Of a stretch of 64,000 bases of DNA, positions 8,736 through 16,502 are shown piece by piece. The notes beneath the pieces were generated by a model. The model had not been told where the DNA came from. It ran no database searches and was given only the letters and a program-made list of their open reading frames with translations. The number at the start of each line of letters is the position of its first letter. Within the stretch, counting starts at the first letter, position 1. The stretch is from Serratia sp. Ag1 (GTDB lineage: Bacteria; Pseudomonadota; Gammaproteobacteria; Enterobacterales; Enterobacteriaceae). A program made the translations under genes and the position numbers. Location of the stretch: NCBI RefSeq assembly GCF_000743355.1, contig NZ_JQEI01000021.1, positions 35,772 through 99,771 of the forward strand, in the 5' to 3' direction.

Positions 8736-9085
8736 TGAAAAGGGTTGTTTTTTTGCTCGGTATTTTTATTTCCACAGCGAGCAACGCTCAATCAATTACC
8801 ACGCATCGTTACAATTGCGGTGAGTTTCGCTTGGAAATGATCGAAAACTCGATGTCTAAAATTAACGGCGAGTTTGTTACGTCGCAAAAAATAGCGGCGC
8901 TCGGAAGTGGCGGTATGAAAATGGATATGACTCTGATGCCAGCCAGTAACGGAAAGATGTACGGTTTTGAATACATTCACCCGGACGGAAGTAAGAAACG
9001 GTGGCTTAACGTTGAGCTTATCCGGCGTGACATGGACGCACCGCGCCTTATTGGTTCTTTCGACTGTAAAAAGATATCGGATTAA
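8735..9085 (+). CDS. Exported small protein of unknown function
   Basis: This 116-residue protein has a clear signal peptide (MKRVVFLLGIFISTASNAQS; likely cleavage after SNA). The mature part holds two cysteines (YNCGEF and SFDCKK) that could form a disulfide in the periplasm. It is inserted between hub and spike genes in the TAATG-coupled operon. It is not a structural baseplate protein by sequence. A cargo (moron) function such as surface modification or superinfection exclusion is possible, but nothing in the sequence proves it. Confidence 0.6.
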   Translation: MKRVVFLLGIFISTASNAQSITTHRYNCGEFRLEMIENSMSKINGEFVTSQKIAALGSGGMKMDMTLMPASNGKMYGFEYIHPDGSKKRWLNVELIRRDMDAPRLIGSFDCKKISD

Positions 9086-9095
9086 GGGGGATTCA

Positions 9096-9839
9096 GTGGC
9101 TAACGTAAGACCTATAGACGACCAAGAAGTATTTGAAGCGGGGGTTAAGCTTGCCGTTTCACAGGCTCGAAGCGCGACCCCCGGCATAATCCAATCATTC
9201 GATCCTGAGTCGGTGACGTGCGTTGTTTCTCTCGGGTTAAAGGGCAAACGCTCCACCGAATATGGCGCAACAGGCAAAGCGGCACCAGAATTACCGCTGC
9301 TGGTGGATGTGCCAGTGATATTCCCACGCGGGGGCGGTGTCACACTCACGTTCCCGGTTAAAGCCGGTGACGAATGCCTGGTGGTGTTTGCTGATCGCTG
9401 TATTGATTTTTGGTGGCAGAACGGCGGCTCTCAAGAACGCGTGGATAATCGCATGCAAGACTTGTCGGACGCTTTTGTCATTCCAGGCCCGCAATCGCAG
9501 GCGCAGAAAATCAGCGGTATTAGCACCAGCGCGGCGCAACTGCGTACCGACGATGGCGCGGCATTTATCGAACTGGACCCGGGAAGCCATGCGGTAACGG
9601 TCACCACATCGGGAAAACTGACCGCAACGGCTCAGGAAATCACGATAAACGGGCCTGTAGTGTTCAATGGCCCTGTTATGTTCAACTCGACCATAACGCA
9701 GTCAGAAGGCAAAGGGGATGCTTCCTTTGGCGGCAGCATCAACGCTAGAGGCGACATTAAAGCGGGCAATATAAGCTTGCAGGGGCACACACACGGCGGC
9801 GTTCAAACCGGTAACGGCAGCACAGGAGCACCACAATGA
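9096..9839 (+). CDS. Gp138-type membrane-puncturing baseplate spike
   Basis: I chose the GTG at 9096 because AAGGGGG lies five bases upstream and the product begins like the family (247 residues). The N-terminal OB-fold region contains SATPGIIQSFDPESVTC and PVIFPRGGGVTLTFPVKAGD, the Gp138 N-terminal pattern. A beta-helical part follows (GPVVFNGPVMFNSTITQ), and the end HTHGGVQTGNGSTGAPQ has the histidine-rich tip typical of spike proteins. It pierces the outer membrane in contractile phages. Confidence 0.8.
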   Translation: MANVRPIDDQEVFEAGVKLAVSQARSATPGIIQSFDPESVTCVVSLGLKGKRSTEYGATGKAAPELPLLVDVPVIFPRGGGVTLTFPVKAGDECLVVFADRCIDFWWQNGGSQERVDNRMQDLSDAFVIPGPQSQAQKISGISTSAAQLRTDDGAAFIELDPGSHAVTVTTSGKLTATAQEITINGPVVFNGPVMFNSTITQSEGKGDASFGGSINARGDIKAGNISLQGHTHGGVQTGNGSTGAPQ

Positions 9840-10030
9840 AAAACGACAGCAAAGCAGCACAGGGCAACCCGGCACAGTTGGAGAAGATCACCCCACTTGA
9901 TGGCGGCCAGTCTCCAATCATCGACGACCCGGCTACGCACGGCGAGTTATTGGGCGCAGGGAAATTCGGTGAGAGAGCAACCAGTAAAGAATCAATCCAT
10001 ACTGAAATGCTAAACACCTGCAGTAAGTAA
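9836..10030 (+). CDS. Small hypothetical protein closing the baseplate operon
   Basis: This 64-residue polar protein overlaps the spike stop by 4 bases and is followed by a terminator. It is rich in Gly, Pro and Asp and probably lacks a compact fold. No family recognised. Confidence 0.5.
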   Translation: MKNDSKAAQGNPAQLEKITPLDGGQSPIIDDPATHGELLGAGKFGERATSKESIHTEMLNTCSK

Positions 10031-10041
10031 AGCCTACAGGA

Positions 10042-10070
10042 AGCCCGCCACCAGCGCGGGTTTTTCTTTT
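10042..10070 (+). terminator. Terminator of the baseplate operon
   Basis: A CCCGC / GCGGG stem is followed by TTTTTCTTTT, 12 bases past the stop of the last baseplate-operon gene. Confidence 0.75.
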
Positions 10071-10347
10071 GTCAGCCCTGCAGGCAGGTTTGGACAAATG
10101 CGCAAACTGCGAATAGCGCCCCCAAGAAAAACCAAATTTCGCATTTTATGTACGGCGAATTCAGAGTGAACTTGATAACTGCGCCTCACGTCTTGAGGGG
10201 AGATTAAGTAGCAGCGGAGTATCAGGTAATGAGTAGCGTTGAGATCTAACGGATAACAGAAAGAAAAGGCCCAGTGAAAGAGCCCTTTTTTACTTTTACA
10301 TATTGATTAAGGATAGGCGCGTTGGCAGCATTTAGCTGTGGAGCAAA
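10071..10347. other. Non-coding stretch with TGCGAA repeats and a second terminator-like hairpin
   Basis: No gene is supported here. It contains ACTGCGAA (near 10100) and TTTCGCA (near 10130), members of a repeat family that continues in the small-terminase gene. A hairpin with flanking AAAAGG / CCTTTT (10264-10293) precedes a T run and may terminate transcripts from either side. Confidence 0.5.
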
Positions 10348-10590
10348 TCACGGCATTAGGGTTGCGCCTCCGTTATCTGTAAATGTAACGCTTCTCCAGC
10401 CATATCGAGGGGCCTCTTTAGTGAGCCAATTACGAACAGTTTCGCAGACCGATTGTCTGGGTGATCCCTTGTTAGACTGATTATAAAGACCAAGTACTTT
10501 CCTTTGCTCTAGATGGATAGGCTTACTTGTGCATACAGGAAACCTGTAGGCAGCCATAGAAACCCCATCATTAAAAATATTTGAGTCCAT
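10348..10590 (-). CDS. Orphan small hypothetical protein
   Basis: This 80-residue protein reads leftward, opposite to its neighbours. The start ATG at 10590 has a strong AGGAGGG ribosome site 4 bases upstream. The sequence ends GWRSVTFTDNGGATLMP and contains QSVCETVRNWLTKEAPRYG, which looks like a small folded domain. No family recognised. The ribosome site is the main support for reality. Confidence 0.5.
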   Translation of the reverse strand: MDSNIFNDGVSMAAYRFPVCTSKPIHLEQRKVLGLYNQSNKGSPRQSVCETVRNWLTKEAPRYGWRSVTFTDNGGATLMP

Positions 10591-10708
10591 TCACCCTCCT
10601 GAGGCTTTTAAATAGCATGTATCGACAAGCAAAATTCATCGTTGATGCTGCTCGAACATCGCGACTGCCAACCTTCGAATAAACTAAAAAAAATGTCTAG
10701 AGGAATTT

Positions 10709-11000
10709 ATGGCAAGACAGGACTGGGGAGCATTACAGAAACAGTTCCTCGCTGAGCATGCCAAAACAGGTATATCTCCAGAGGATTGGTGCAAAGCTCA
10801 GGGTATCAAGTATTCAACTGCCAAGCGCCATATAAAAATTGGCAATTCGCAAAAAAACTGCGAATAAAACTGCGAACGGTGAAATTCGCAAAACTGGCAA
10901 GAAGGCCGCCACGTCTGACAACGGCTTGTCTGTAACTGCGAATTCAGAGGGGGCGAGCCGCAAGAAAGCGCAAGTATTTCGCATTTTTCAGCGCGGTTAA
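10709..11000 (+). pseudogene. Phage small terminase (TerS-like) gene broken at a 7-A run
   Basis: The product from 10709 begins MARQDWGALQKQFLAEHAKT and continues with WCKAQGIKYSTAKRHIK, the helix-turn-helix start of a widespread phage small terminase. The frame ends after 52 codons at 10867. Removing one A from the run at 10851-10857 restores an open frame to 11000 with the sequence TANKTANGEIRKTGKK, the expected basic repeat-like linker. Even then the product (96 residues) is shorter than the family and no large terminase follows. The gene has lost function unless the homopolymer varies or was misread. Confidence 0.7.
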
Positions 11001-11012
11001 TCGCGGTGTTTC

Positions 11013-11255
11013 GTGGTTTTTTTGTGCACAGCGAGTAGCGGTAGGCCAGGTGTTAGATTGGTAATCGGCGGAGAAATCCGCCGATTGAGTATTGAGCGAA
11101 TAAGAAACGACACTCCACCGACAGCACATGAACGCACCGGCCTACCAGTGGAAGAAGGCAGTACCGCGCCTGTAATGCTCCGCACGCTCCACCAGCGACC
11201 CACAGCAAGGCCACGCACGGCAACACAAGCCGGATGTACAGAAATGCTAAGGTGA
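11013..11255 (+). CDS. Possible small prophage protein of unknown function
   Basis: An 80-codon frame starts at a GTG and contains GGEIRRLSIERIRNDTPPTA, then ERTGLPVEEGSTAPVMLRTL. This composition recalls small frames that precede icd/ash-like genes in P4-like elements. There is no convincing ribosome site, and the reverse strand is also open. It may be a remnant or a spurious frame. Confidence 0.3.
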   Translation: MVFLCTASSGRPGVRLVIGGEIRRLSIERIRNDTPPTAHERTGLPVEEGSTAPVMLRTLHQRPTARPRTATQAGCTEMLR

Positions 11256-11287
11256 TAGCCGTGATGCACGCTGCAGGGTGATCGGCA

Positions 11288-11415
11288 CTGAACCAACACG
11301 AAAACCCCGGTTGTTGGTTCAAAATGGCCTTGTGTTGGTTCACTTTTTGAAAATAAATCCATATAAAACAATCGTCTTTACAAATTGAACCAACTGAACC
11401 GACTGAACCAACATG
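11288..11415. repeat. Iteron cluster 2, mirror image of cluster 1
   Basis: Six copies of the GTTGGTTCA / TGAACCAAC motif are at 11288, 11313, 11334, 11385, 11394 and 11403. Read on the minus strand the order and spacing closely match 6527-6653, including the triple repeat next to ACATG. The pair brackets 4.6 kb holding the baseplate module. It is a candidate crr-like partner of the first cluster. Confidence 0.6.
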
Positions 11416-11546
11416 TTTACGCTTATATATAGAGAAATTTCAGGGGAAAAAGGCACTTTCAAACGGTGGAATGCGGCTTTGCTGGCAGTTGATTACCGGT
11501 TGCTCTGTGTTTTGTTGTTTTTAGTCCCATCGATGGGAGATTGAGC

Positions 11547-11785
11547 GGTACGCAAAAATGGTACGCAGGTACGCAAAAAAACCGAGGTGCGTACCAAGTA
11601 AAGCCCCTTCACTGCTGGCAATGGCGAAAAGTACGCACCAAGGCCGAACGATACAACGCCAGATACGAAACCGATACGTGGATTGCGTACCACCGCCCGA
11701 AGCGTTCCGGCTTGAGTTGTCGCTTAAGTTTCCACATCGCAAAAGTTTCCACTGGAAAGTTTCCACCGGAAACCAGAGTGGAAAC
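11547..11785. repeat. Arrays of GGTACGCA and GTTTCCAC octamers
   Basis: GGTACGCA or its reverse TGCGTACC occurs near 11547, 11560, 11568, 11588, 11631 (one base shorter) and 11684. GTTTCCAC occurs at 11728, 11745 and 11759, with the inverted form at 11778. No convincing gene covers this stretch (11256-11911). The arrays look like protein-binding sites or decayed small-terminase repeats. Confidence 0.55.
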
Positions 11786-11911
11786 CTCAAGATAAAATCG
11801 GCTTGGCTGTAACGCTCCTGCAGGTGACATAACTGGCGGAACGACAGTGCGCCGGTATTCATTACGCTATCCAAGGTAAAATCAAATAGCGCAATCCTTG
11901 AGGCAACGACC

Positions 11912-12109
11912 ATGAAACCAAAGCACCTGGCAGAAATAGCCGCGGCAAGCATTCGGGCGAACGGCGGTTCGGTATCGCCGTTTGAGTGCCGGGAACTGGA
12001 AAGGCTGATTATCCGCAGTGCGGAAAACCGTGAACGTTTTATTCAAAAAATCAGAGCGCCGGCGTATGAGTGGAAAAAGCCCGTGCCGCGCAGAAGGGCC
12101 GCAAAATGA
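11912..12109 (+). CDS. Small basic hypothetical protein
   Basis: This 65-residue protein starts MKPKHLAEIAAASIRANGG and ends with the basic tail KKPVPRRRAAK. It overlaps the next gene by an ATGA junction, which supports translation of both. No family recognised; DNA or RNA binding is suggested only by its charge. Confidence 0.5.
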   Translation: MKPKHLAEIAAASIRANGGSVSPFECRELERLIIRSAENRERFIQKIRAPAYEWKKPVPRRRAAK

Positions 12110-12516
12110 AAAAATCGAACCAACAATCAAGATCGGGCTGGGGTGGTAAGCGTGCGGGTGCTGGCGCTCCCCTGGGTAACACGAACGCCGTGAAGCATGG
12201 CGAACGGAGTAGACGGGCATTCTTTACGCTGTCTGGCGCTGAGCAGTTACCGCCGCTGGTGTCCCTACGAGCCAATAATTTGGCTATCGCCGAACGCATA
12301 GGGGAATTATGGCGCACCTCCCCGAACGCTGACCCGGCGACACAGCGTGAACTGATGCTGCTGGACGGTATCATGTGGCAGCATACCAGGCGCATGGCAA
12401 AGCTGGAGCTGGGTAAGTCCAGGCTGGCGCTCAAGCTGGCACGGCTGGAACTGGCGCAGGTAAAGTCACAACTTGCCCAAGCAAAAGCCGCCATGCGTCA
12501 AGATAGTAAGAAATAG
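12106..12516 (+). CDS. Phage DNA-binding/packaging-type small protein
   Basis: From the ATG at 12106 (overlapping the previous stop) the product has 136 residues. Its N-terminus contains GGKRAGAGAPLGNTNAVKHG, the glycine-rich stretch that begins many phage small-terminase and related DNA-binding proteins. The C-terminal half is a long charged helix (KLARLELAQVKSQLAQAKAA) likely to form a coiled coil. A packaging role is inferred from the N-terminal motif and the DUF2280 neighbour. Confidence 0.55.
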   Translation: MKKSNQQSRSGWGGKRAGAGAPLGNTNAVKHGERSRRAFFTLSGAEQLPPLVSLRANNLAIAERIGELWRTSPNADPATQRELMLLDGIMWQHTRRMAKLELGKSRLALKLARLELAQVKSQLAQAKAAMRQDSKK

Positions 12517-12856
12517 TAAGGCTCAGACGTTTTTCAAGGCATCAAATAGCGACAAATATAGACGTTTGAGCAGATCGGATAGGAACAAATAGGAACGTCG
12601 TAAGCGTTTCATGGTGGCCGGTCATGCCGAAGCGCCACCAAATCACCCTATCCGTTATCAAAGCCCGCAATCCGTTATCAAGCACGGGCCCAACCTTGAC
12701 TGTTTGAGACAAACGGGAATCGCGTAAAATGCTCAAAGCCTCATCCCGTCTGGGTTCGAGTATCATTGTTGTGATGTTATCGTCCTGAATAATTTATGGC
12801 GGGCGGGTGCTGAAATCGGCCTGATTACATTGACCAGCATTGACAAAGGGTAGCCA
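12517..12856. other. Intergenic stretch with two short tandem repeats
   Basis: No gene is supported. ATAGGAAC occurs at 12579 and 12589 (10 bases apart), and ATCCGTTATCAA occurs at 12650 and 12670 (20 bases apart). These spacings place copies on one face of the helix, as in operators. The first bases repeat ATCAAATAGCG, also present at 11881. Confidence 0.4.
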
Positions 12857-13252
12857 ATGGCAGCGTTATCGAATGAGGTTAAAGCATTTATAGTTCAGCA
12901 TCTTGCCTGCTATGAAACCCCCTCAGCAGTGGTTGAGTTTGTAAAACAAGAATTTGGCGTGATAACGACCAAGCAGCAGATAGAGCTGTACGACCCAACC
13001 AAGGCGAACGGTAAGGCTCTCGGCAAAGTGTGGGTAGATTTATTCCAAGCTACCAGGGCGCGATTTCAGTGCGTAGTGAGTGATACGCCGATCGCCAATA
13101 AGGTATGCCGACTACGCATCCTCGATCGCATGGCAAGGCGCACGGAAAGCATGGGCAACTATGCGTTAACCGCTAAAATCATGACCCAGGCAGCAAAAGA
13201 GGTAGGTCACGCTTACACCAACCAACAAAAGCAGCGGCGTTCCAGGGGGTGA
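12857..13252 (+). CDS. DUF2280 family phage protein (small-terminase position)
   Basis: This 131-residue protein has EVKAFIVQHLACYETPSAVV, ITTKQQIELYDPTKA and a C-terminal LRILDRMARRTESMGNYALT, then AAKEVGHAYTNQ. This is the DUF2280 pattern. In intact prophages the gene usually stands directly before the large terminase and probably acts as the small subunit. Here no large terminase follows, so the packaging module is cut off. Confidence 0.75.
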   Translation: MAALSNEVKAFIVQHLACYETPSAVVEFVKQEFGVITTKQQIELYDPTKANGKALGKVWVDLFQATRARFQCVVSDTPIANKVCRLRILDRMARRTESMGNYALTAKIMTQAAKEVGHAYTNQQKQRRSRG

Positions 13253-13350
13253 TACTGGTTGCCAGATGTGAGGTTGCCAAGTCGGTTGCCACCCAAAAGG
13301 CTATTTCTGAGCGGATACCGGTAGCGTAGCATTTTGGTATCGCACCCCAG

Positions 13351-13752
13351 CTATTCTACCCGCACCGCCTCACCCTCTATCGCGTCACGCCTACCGCCTT
13401 CATCACGTCGCAGCTTACAGGAACCGGGCAGGCCATAACGGGAGCAGTTACACCAAACACCCGCGCCGCCGCCTGATTGCGTAGTATCCTGCCGCTGTTC
13501 GTAGCTGATTACCTTTTCTAACAGGCCGTCTTTCGTCATTGCCTCCAGCGTTCGCCGGGTAGATTCGATCTGGTGGCGGTTATCATGCGAGGTTATACCG
13601 TGGAGCAGGTAGGCCACACCAGACACGTCGAAAGGCGGTGGTCCAATCTCACCCGTCACCCATTTGGCGTTATCAGGTTCAAAGTAGCTCAGTATCTCTT
13701 TTTTGCGGCTGGTCATTCTCATGGCTGGTGGATTCCTTAATGTGGGATACAT
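13351..13752 (-). CDS. Predicted winged-helix DNA-binding protein of prophage type
   Basis: This 133-residue protein contains RKKEILSYFEPDNAKWVTGE, then VAYLLHG and RRTLEAMTKDGLLEKVISYE, a typical winged-helix pattern. It ends with a cysteine pair region (VWCNCSRYG). The ATG at 13752 has GGAT four bases upstream; a start at 13722 (MRMTSRK) is an alternative. Similar proteins occur near the ends of P4-like and other prophages, so it is probably a regulator of this element and its last recognisable gene before the rha genes. Confidence 0.6.
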   Translation of the reverse strand: MYPTLRNPPAMRMTSRKKEILSYFEPDNAKWVTGEIGPPPFDVSGVAYLLHGITSHDNRHQIESTRRTLEAMTKDGLLEKVISYEQRQDTTQSGGGAGVWCNCSRYGLPGSCKLRRDEGGRRDAIEGEAVRVE

Positions 13753-14058
13753 CTATCCTACAATAAGAAATCACAGCCGGGGCATTCTTCACCATGATGC
13801 GGGTTTATCCCGTATGTACCCAAATGGACGAGGACAGCTCTCAGGCTGGGATCGGTTGAGCGAGGCTAAGCAGTTTTTCCCTGGACGGCAGGGGTGACGG
13901 TAGGAGGCCAAAAAGCAGGCTAAAGTGATGGTGACTTTTGCCTATGGGACTACATAAAGGACTATGAAACACATCTATATTTAATGAAGTTAATAAATAA
14001 CATGTAATTACGTTGATATTTCAAATACGGCGACGGGATTTAACCGCCGCCTGATTGT
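13753..14058. other. Right flank of the satellite-like element, no gene seen
   Basis: The stretch is partly AT-rich (13970-14030). No open frame has family-like sequence, and no tRNA or duplicated att core is visible because the other end of the element is outside the window. The element-chromosome boundary probably lies here. Confidence 0.4.
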
Positions 14059-14373
14059 TTACGCCAAATAAAACACTTCACGCAGTGCTGAGCTGACCGG
14101 GCTGTTATCCGGGTTGCTCGGCATCACATCGCCCATAAAACGCCACCAGCGCTGGCAGATGGCGGTATTAGCCACGGCGTTCCAGCGTTCTTCCGATTCG
14201 ATCTCAACATAGCCAAACAGCAGGTTGCGTGTTTCGTCCAGAAAAATGGAATAGCGGTGCGCCCCGTGAGCTTTCAGCACCTGTTCCAGCTCTGGCCAGA
14301 TCGGGTTATGGCGCTGTTGATATTCCGCGTGAGCATCTGGGTTAATCTGCATGACAAAAGCCTTACGGATCAT
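14059..14373 (-). CDS. rhaM: L-rhamnose mutarotase
   Basis: The product is 104 residues from the ATG at 14373, which follows GGAGGAA with six bases spacing. The start [20 protein letters not shown] and the segment [18 protein letters not shown] match RhaM, which interconverts the alpha and beta anomers of L-rhamnose. It is the last gene of the leftward rhaBADM operon. The family length (104) is met exactly. Confidence 0.93.
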   Translation of the reverse strand: MIRKAFVMQINPDAHAEYQQRHNPIWPELEQVLKAHGAHRYSIFLDETRNLLFGYVEIESEERWNAVANTAICQRWWRFMGDVMPSNPDNSPVSSALREVFYLA

Positions 14374-14408
14374 CGAATTTCCTCCGAATGACAACGTGGT
14401 GATCGGCG

Positions 14409-15233
14409 CTAATCCTTGAGCGCTGCTGCCAGCGGGGTGACGCCAAAGCGCTGGGCCAGAGCGGCTAACTGGCTGGCAGAAATGGTTTGCTTCTTACCGC
14501 CCATCGACAGCACTTTCACCATGATTTCGGCGGATTTCTCTGCGGTATCGATCAGGCCGAAAGCGTCATCCAGCGTTGGGCCGCTGCCGAAGATGCCGTG
14601 GAACGGCCACAGCACCAGGCTGTGTGCCTGCATCTGTTCGGCGGTCTGGGTGCCGATCCCATCGGTGCCCGGCACCATCCACGGCACAATGCCGATGCCA
14701 TCCGGGAACACCACCAGGCATTCGGTGCTGCCTTCCCACAACAGGCGGGTAAAGCGGGCGTTGTCCAGTTCCTGCACAAAGCTCAGCGCGATCAGGTTGG
14801 TGGCGTGGCAATGCATGATGACGCGATCGCGACCAGAACTGACCCGCATCCGCACGATATGCGACTGGAAATGAGCCGCCAGTTCTGAAGTCGGTAAGCC
14901 GCCTTGCGGTAGCCCCCAGTGGATGTGATAGGCGGTGCCATTATGGTTCAGTTGCAGCAGCACCAGATTTTCTTCTGGGGCCAACTGCACGTTGCGGAAG
15001 AACTTGCCTGAGCCGGTGACCAGAAACCAGCAATTGGCCAGTTCGCTGGCTGGTTGCGTCAATTCAACGCAACGCGGTTGAGCGGCGAAGCTGCTACGGA
15101 ATGGTTCAACGTCCTCCGCCGTTAGCCGCAGGCTGACGTTGCCGCCGTTACGTTCATCCCAACCTTTGAACCACATATCGCTGGTGGCCTTGATCATACC
15201 CTGGATAAACCAAGAGGAGAGTAGCTGTTGCAT
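14409..15233 (-). CDS. rhaD: Rhamnulose-1-phosphate aldolase
   Basis: This 274-residue class II aldolase splits L-rhamnulose 1-phosphate into dihydroxyacetone phosphate and lactaldehyde. The zinc-binding HCHATN motif, the substrate-site GGNVSLRL and the length all match RhaD (274 in E. coli). It lies between rhaA and rhaM in one leftward operon with gaps of 12 and 35 bases. Confidence 0.95.
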   Translation of the reverse strand: MQQLLSSWFIQGMIKATSDMWFKGWDERNGGNVSLRLTAEDVEPFRSSFAAQPRCVELTQPASELANCWFLVTGSGKFFRNVQLAPEENLVLLQLNHNGTAYHIHWGLPQGGLPTSELAAHFQSHIVRMRVSSGRDRVIMHCHATNLIALSFVQELDNARFTRLLWEGSTECLVVFPDGIGIVPWMVPGTDGIGTQTAEQMQAHSLVLWPFHGIFGSGPTLDDAFGLIDTAEKSAEIMVKVLSMGGKKQTISASQLAALAQRFGVTPLAAALKD

Positions 15234-15245
15234 TACGCAGTATCC

Positions 15246-16502
15246 TTAACGTTGGCTGAGAATCTGTTGTTCGTAGCTGCGCACGTTGTCGAGCCAACGG
15301 GCATCAGCCGGGACATCGTTGCGCTGACAGTAGGTTTCCCACACCGCTTGCCACGGCAGGCATTTTTGTTCTTCCAGCAGGGCCAAACGCGCGGTGTAAT
15401 CGCCACGCTGCTCGATTTGCCGCAGCATTTCGGTTGGTTCAAGCAGGGCGCGCAGCAGCGCTTTCTTCATATTGCGGGTGCCGATCACCCAAGCGGCGAT
15501 GCGGTTGATCGAGGCATCGAAGAAGTCCAGGCCGATGTGCACGCGGTTGAACAACTTGTGGCGCACGATCTCATTGGCGATGGCCTGAGTTTCGTCATCC
15601 AGCAGCACCACGTGATCGCTGTCCCAGCGTACCGGGCGGCTAACGTGCAGCAACAGGCGTGGCACATACAGCATGGCGCTGGAGATTTTGTCGGAAATCA
15701 CTTCGGTGGGATGGAAATGCCCGGCGTCCAGGCACAGCGCAGTCTGGCGGCTGGTGGCGTAACCGAGGTAGAACTCATTGGAGCCGACGGTGTAGCTTTC
15801 TGCGCCGATGCCGAACAGTTTGCTTTCCACGGCGTCGATATGGTGGGCCGGGTCGAGTTTTTCGGCGATCACTTCATCCAGTGCGCTCAGCAAACGCTGG
15901 CGCGGGGCCAAGCGATCGATCGGCGTATCTTTCATGCCGTCCGGGATCCAGATATTCATCACCGACGGCGTGCCGAGCTGTTCGCCGAAATAGGCAGAAA
16001 CCCGGCGGCTGGCCTGGCAATGTTCAATCCAGAATTGACGGATTTCTGGAGCGGCGTGCGACAGGGTAAAACCGTCCGCACTCAGCGGGTGCGAGAAGCA
16101 CGAAGGGTTGAAATCCAGGCCCAGTCGGTGCTGTTTTGCCCATTCCACCCAGTGCCTGAAATGGCGCGGCTCGATTTTATTACGCGCTACCGGCGTCTCG
16201 GATTCGAGGTAAATCGCATGCAGGTTTAAGCGCTTCGGGCCAGGGATCAGCGCCAGCGCCTGCTCCAGATCGGCGCGTAGCTCTTTGGCATTACGCGCTT
16301 TGCCGGGGTAGCTGCCGGTCGCCTGAATCCCCCCGGTCAGCGAACCCTGCGGGTTTTCAAAGCCGGCTACGTCATCACCCTGCCAGCAGTGCATGGAGAC
16401 AGGCAAGGTATCCATGGCCTGAATGGCGGCCTCAACGTCAACGCCAACGGCGGCAAAGCGCTGTTTTGCCAGTTCCCAGGCTTGTTCAATAGAGCTTTTC
16501 AT
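15246..16502 (-). CDS. rhaA: L-rhamnose isomerase
   Basis: The product is 418 residues from the ATG at 16502, one fewer than E. coli RhaA. It converts L-rhamnose to L-rhamnulose with a metal cofactor. Visible family segments are [33 protein letters not shown] and [16 protein letters not shown], which hold metal ligands. The start overlaps the rhaB stop as ATGA, so translation is coupled. Confidence 0.96.
   Translation of the reverse strand: MKSSIEQAWELAKQRFAAVGVDVEAAIQAMDTLPVSMHCWQGDDVAGFENPQGSLTGGIQATGSYPGKARNAKELRADLEQALALIPGPKRLNLHAIYLESETPVARNKIEPRHFRHWVEWAKQHRLGLDFNPSCFSHPLSADGFTLSHAAPEIRQFWIEHCQASRRVSAYFGEQLGTPSVMNIWIPDGMKDTPIDRLAPRQRLLSALDEVIAEKLDPAHHIDAVESKLFGIGAESYTVGSNEFYLGYATSRQTALCLDAGHFHPTEVISDKISSAMLYVPRLLLHVSRPVRWDSDHVVLLDDETQAIANEIVRHKLFNRVHIGLDFFDASINRIAAWVIGTRNMKKALLRALLEPTEMLRQIEQRGDYTARLALLEEQKCLPWQAVWETYCQRNDVPADARWLDNVRSYEQQILSQR

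Noticed and set aside
10850..10860. Slippery A AAA AAC heptamer in the TerS-like gene as programmed -1 shift
   Set aside because: A -1 shift leads to a frame with no TerS-like sequence. The correct continuation is +1, which fits an inserted A better than programmed frameshifting.
11288..11785. CRISPR array
   Set aside because: The repeats are 8-10 bases long, in both orientations and irregularly spaced, and no cas gene is present.
11521..11952. Leftward 143-codon frame and several rightward frames across the octamer arrays
   Set aside because: Their sequence is dictated by the repeats; they lack ribosome sites and family-like content.
12730..12775. GGGTTCGAGTATCA as a tRNA T-arm
   Set aside because: No acceptor stem or other arms can be built around it.
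1..14000. P2/P4-type cos site in the satellite-like element
   Set aside because: I looked for a GGCGNGGCGGGG-like sequence and saw none, so cos sharing with the P2-like prophage is not supported in the visible part.
15228..16229. 333-codon rightward frame opposite rhaA
   Set aside because: Antisense shadow of a conserved isomerase gene.
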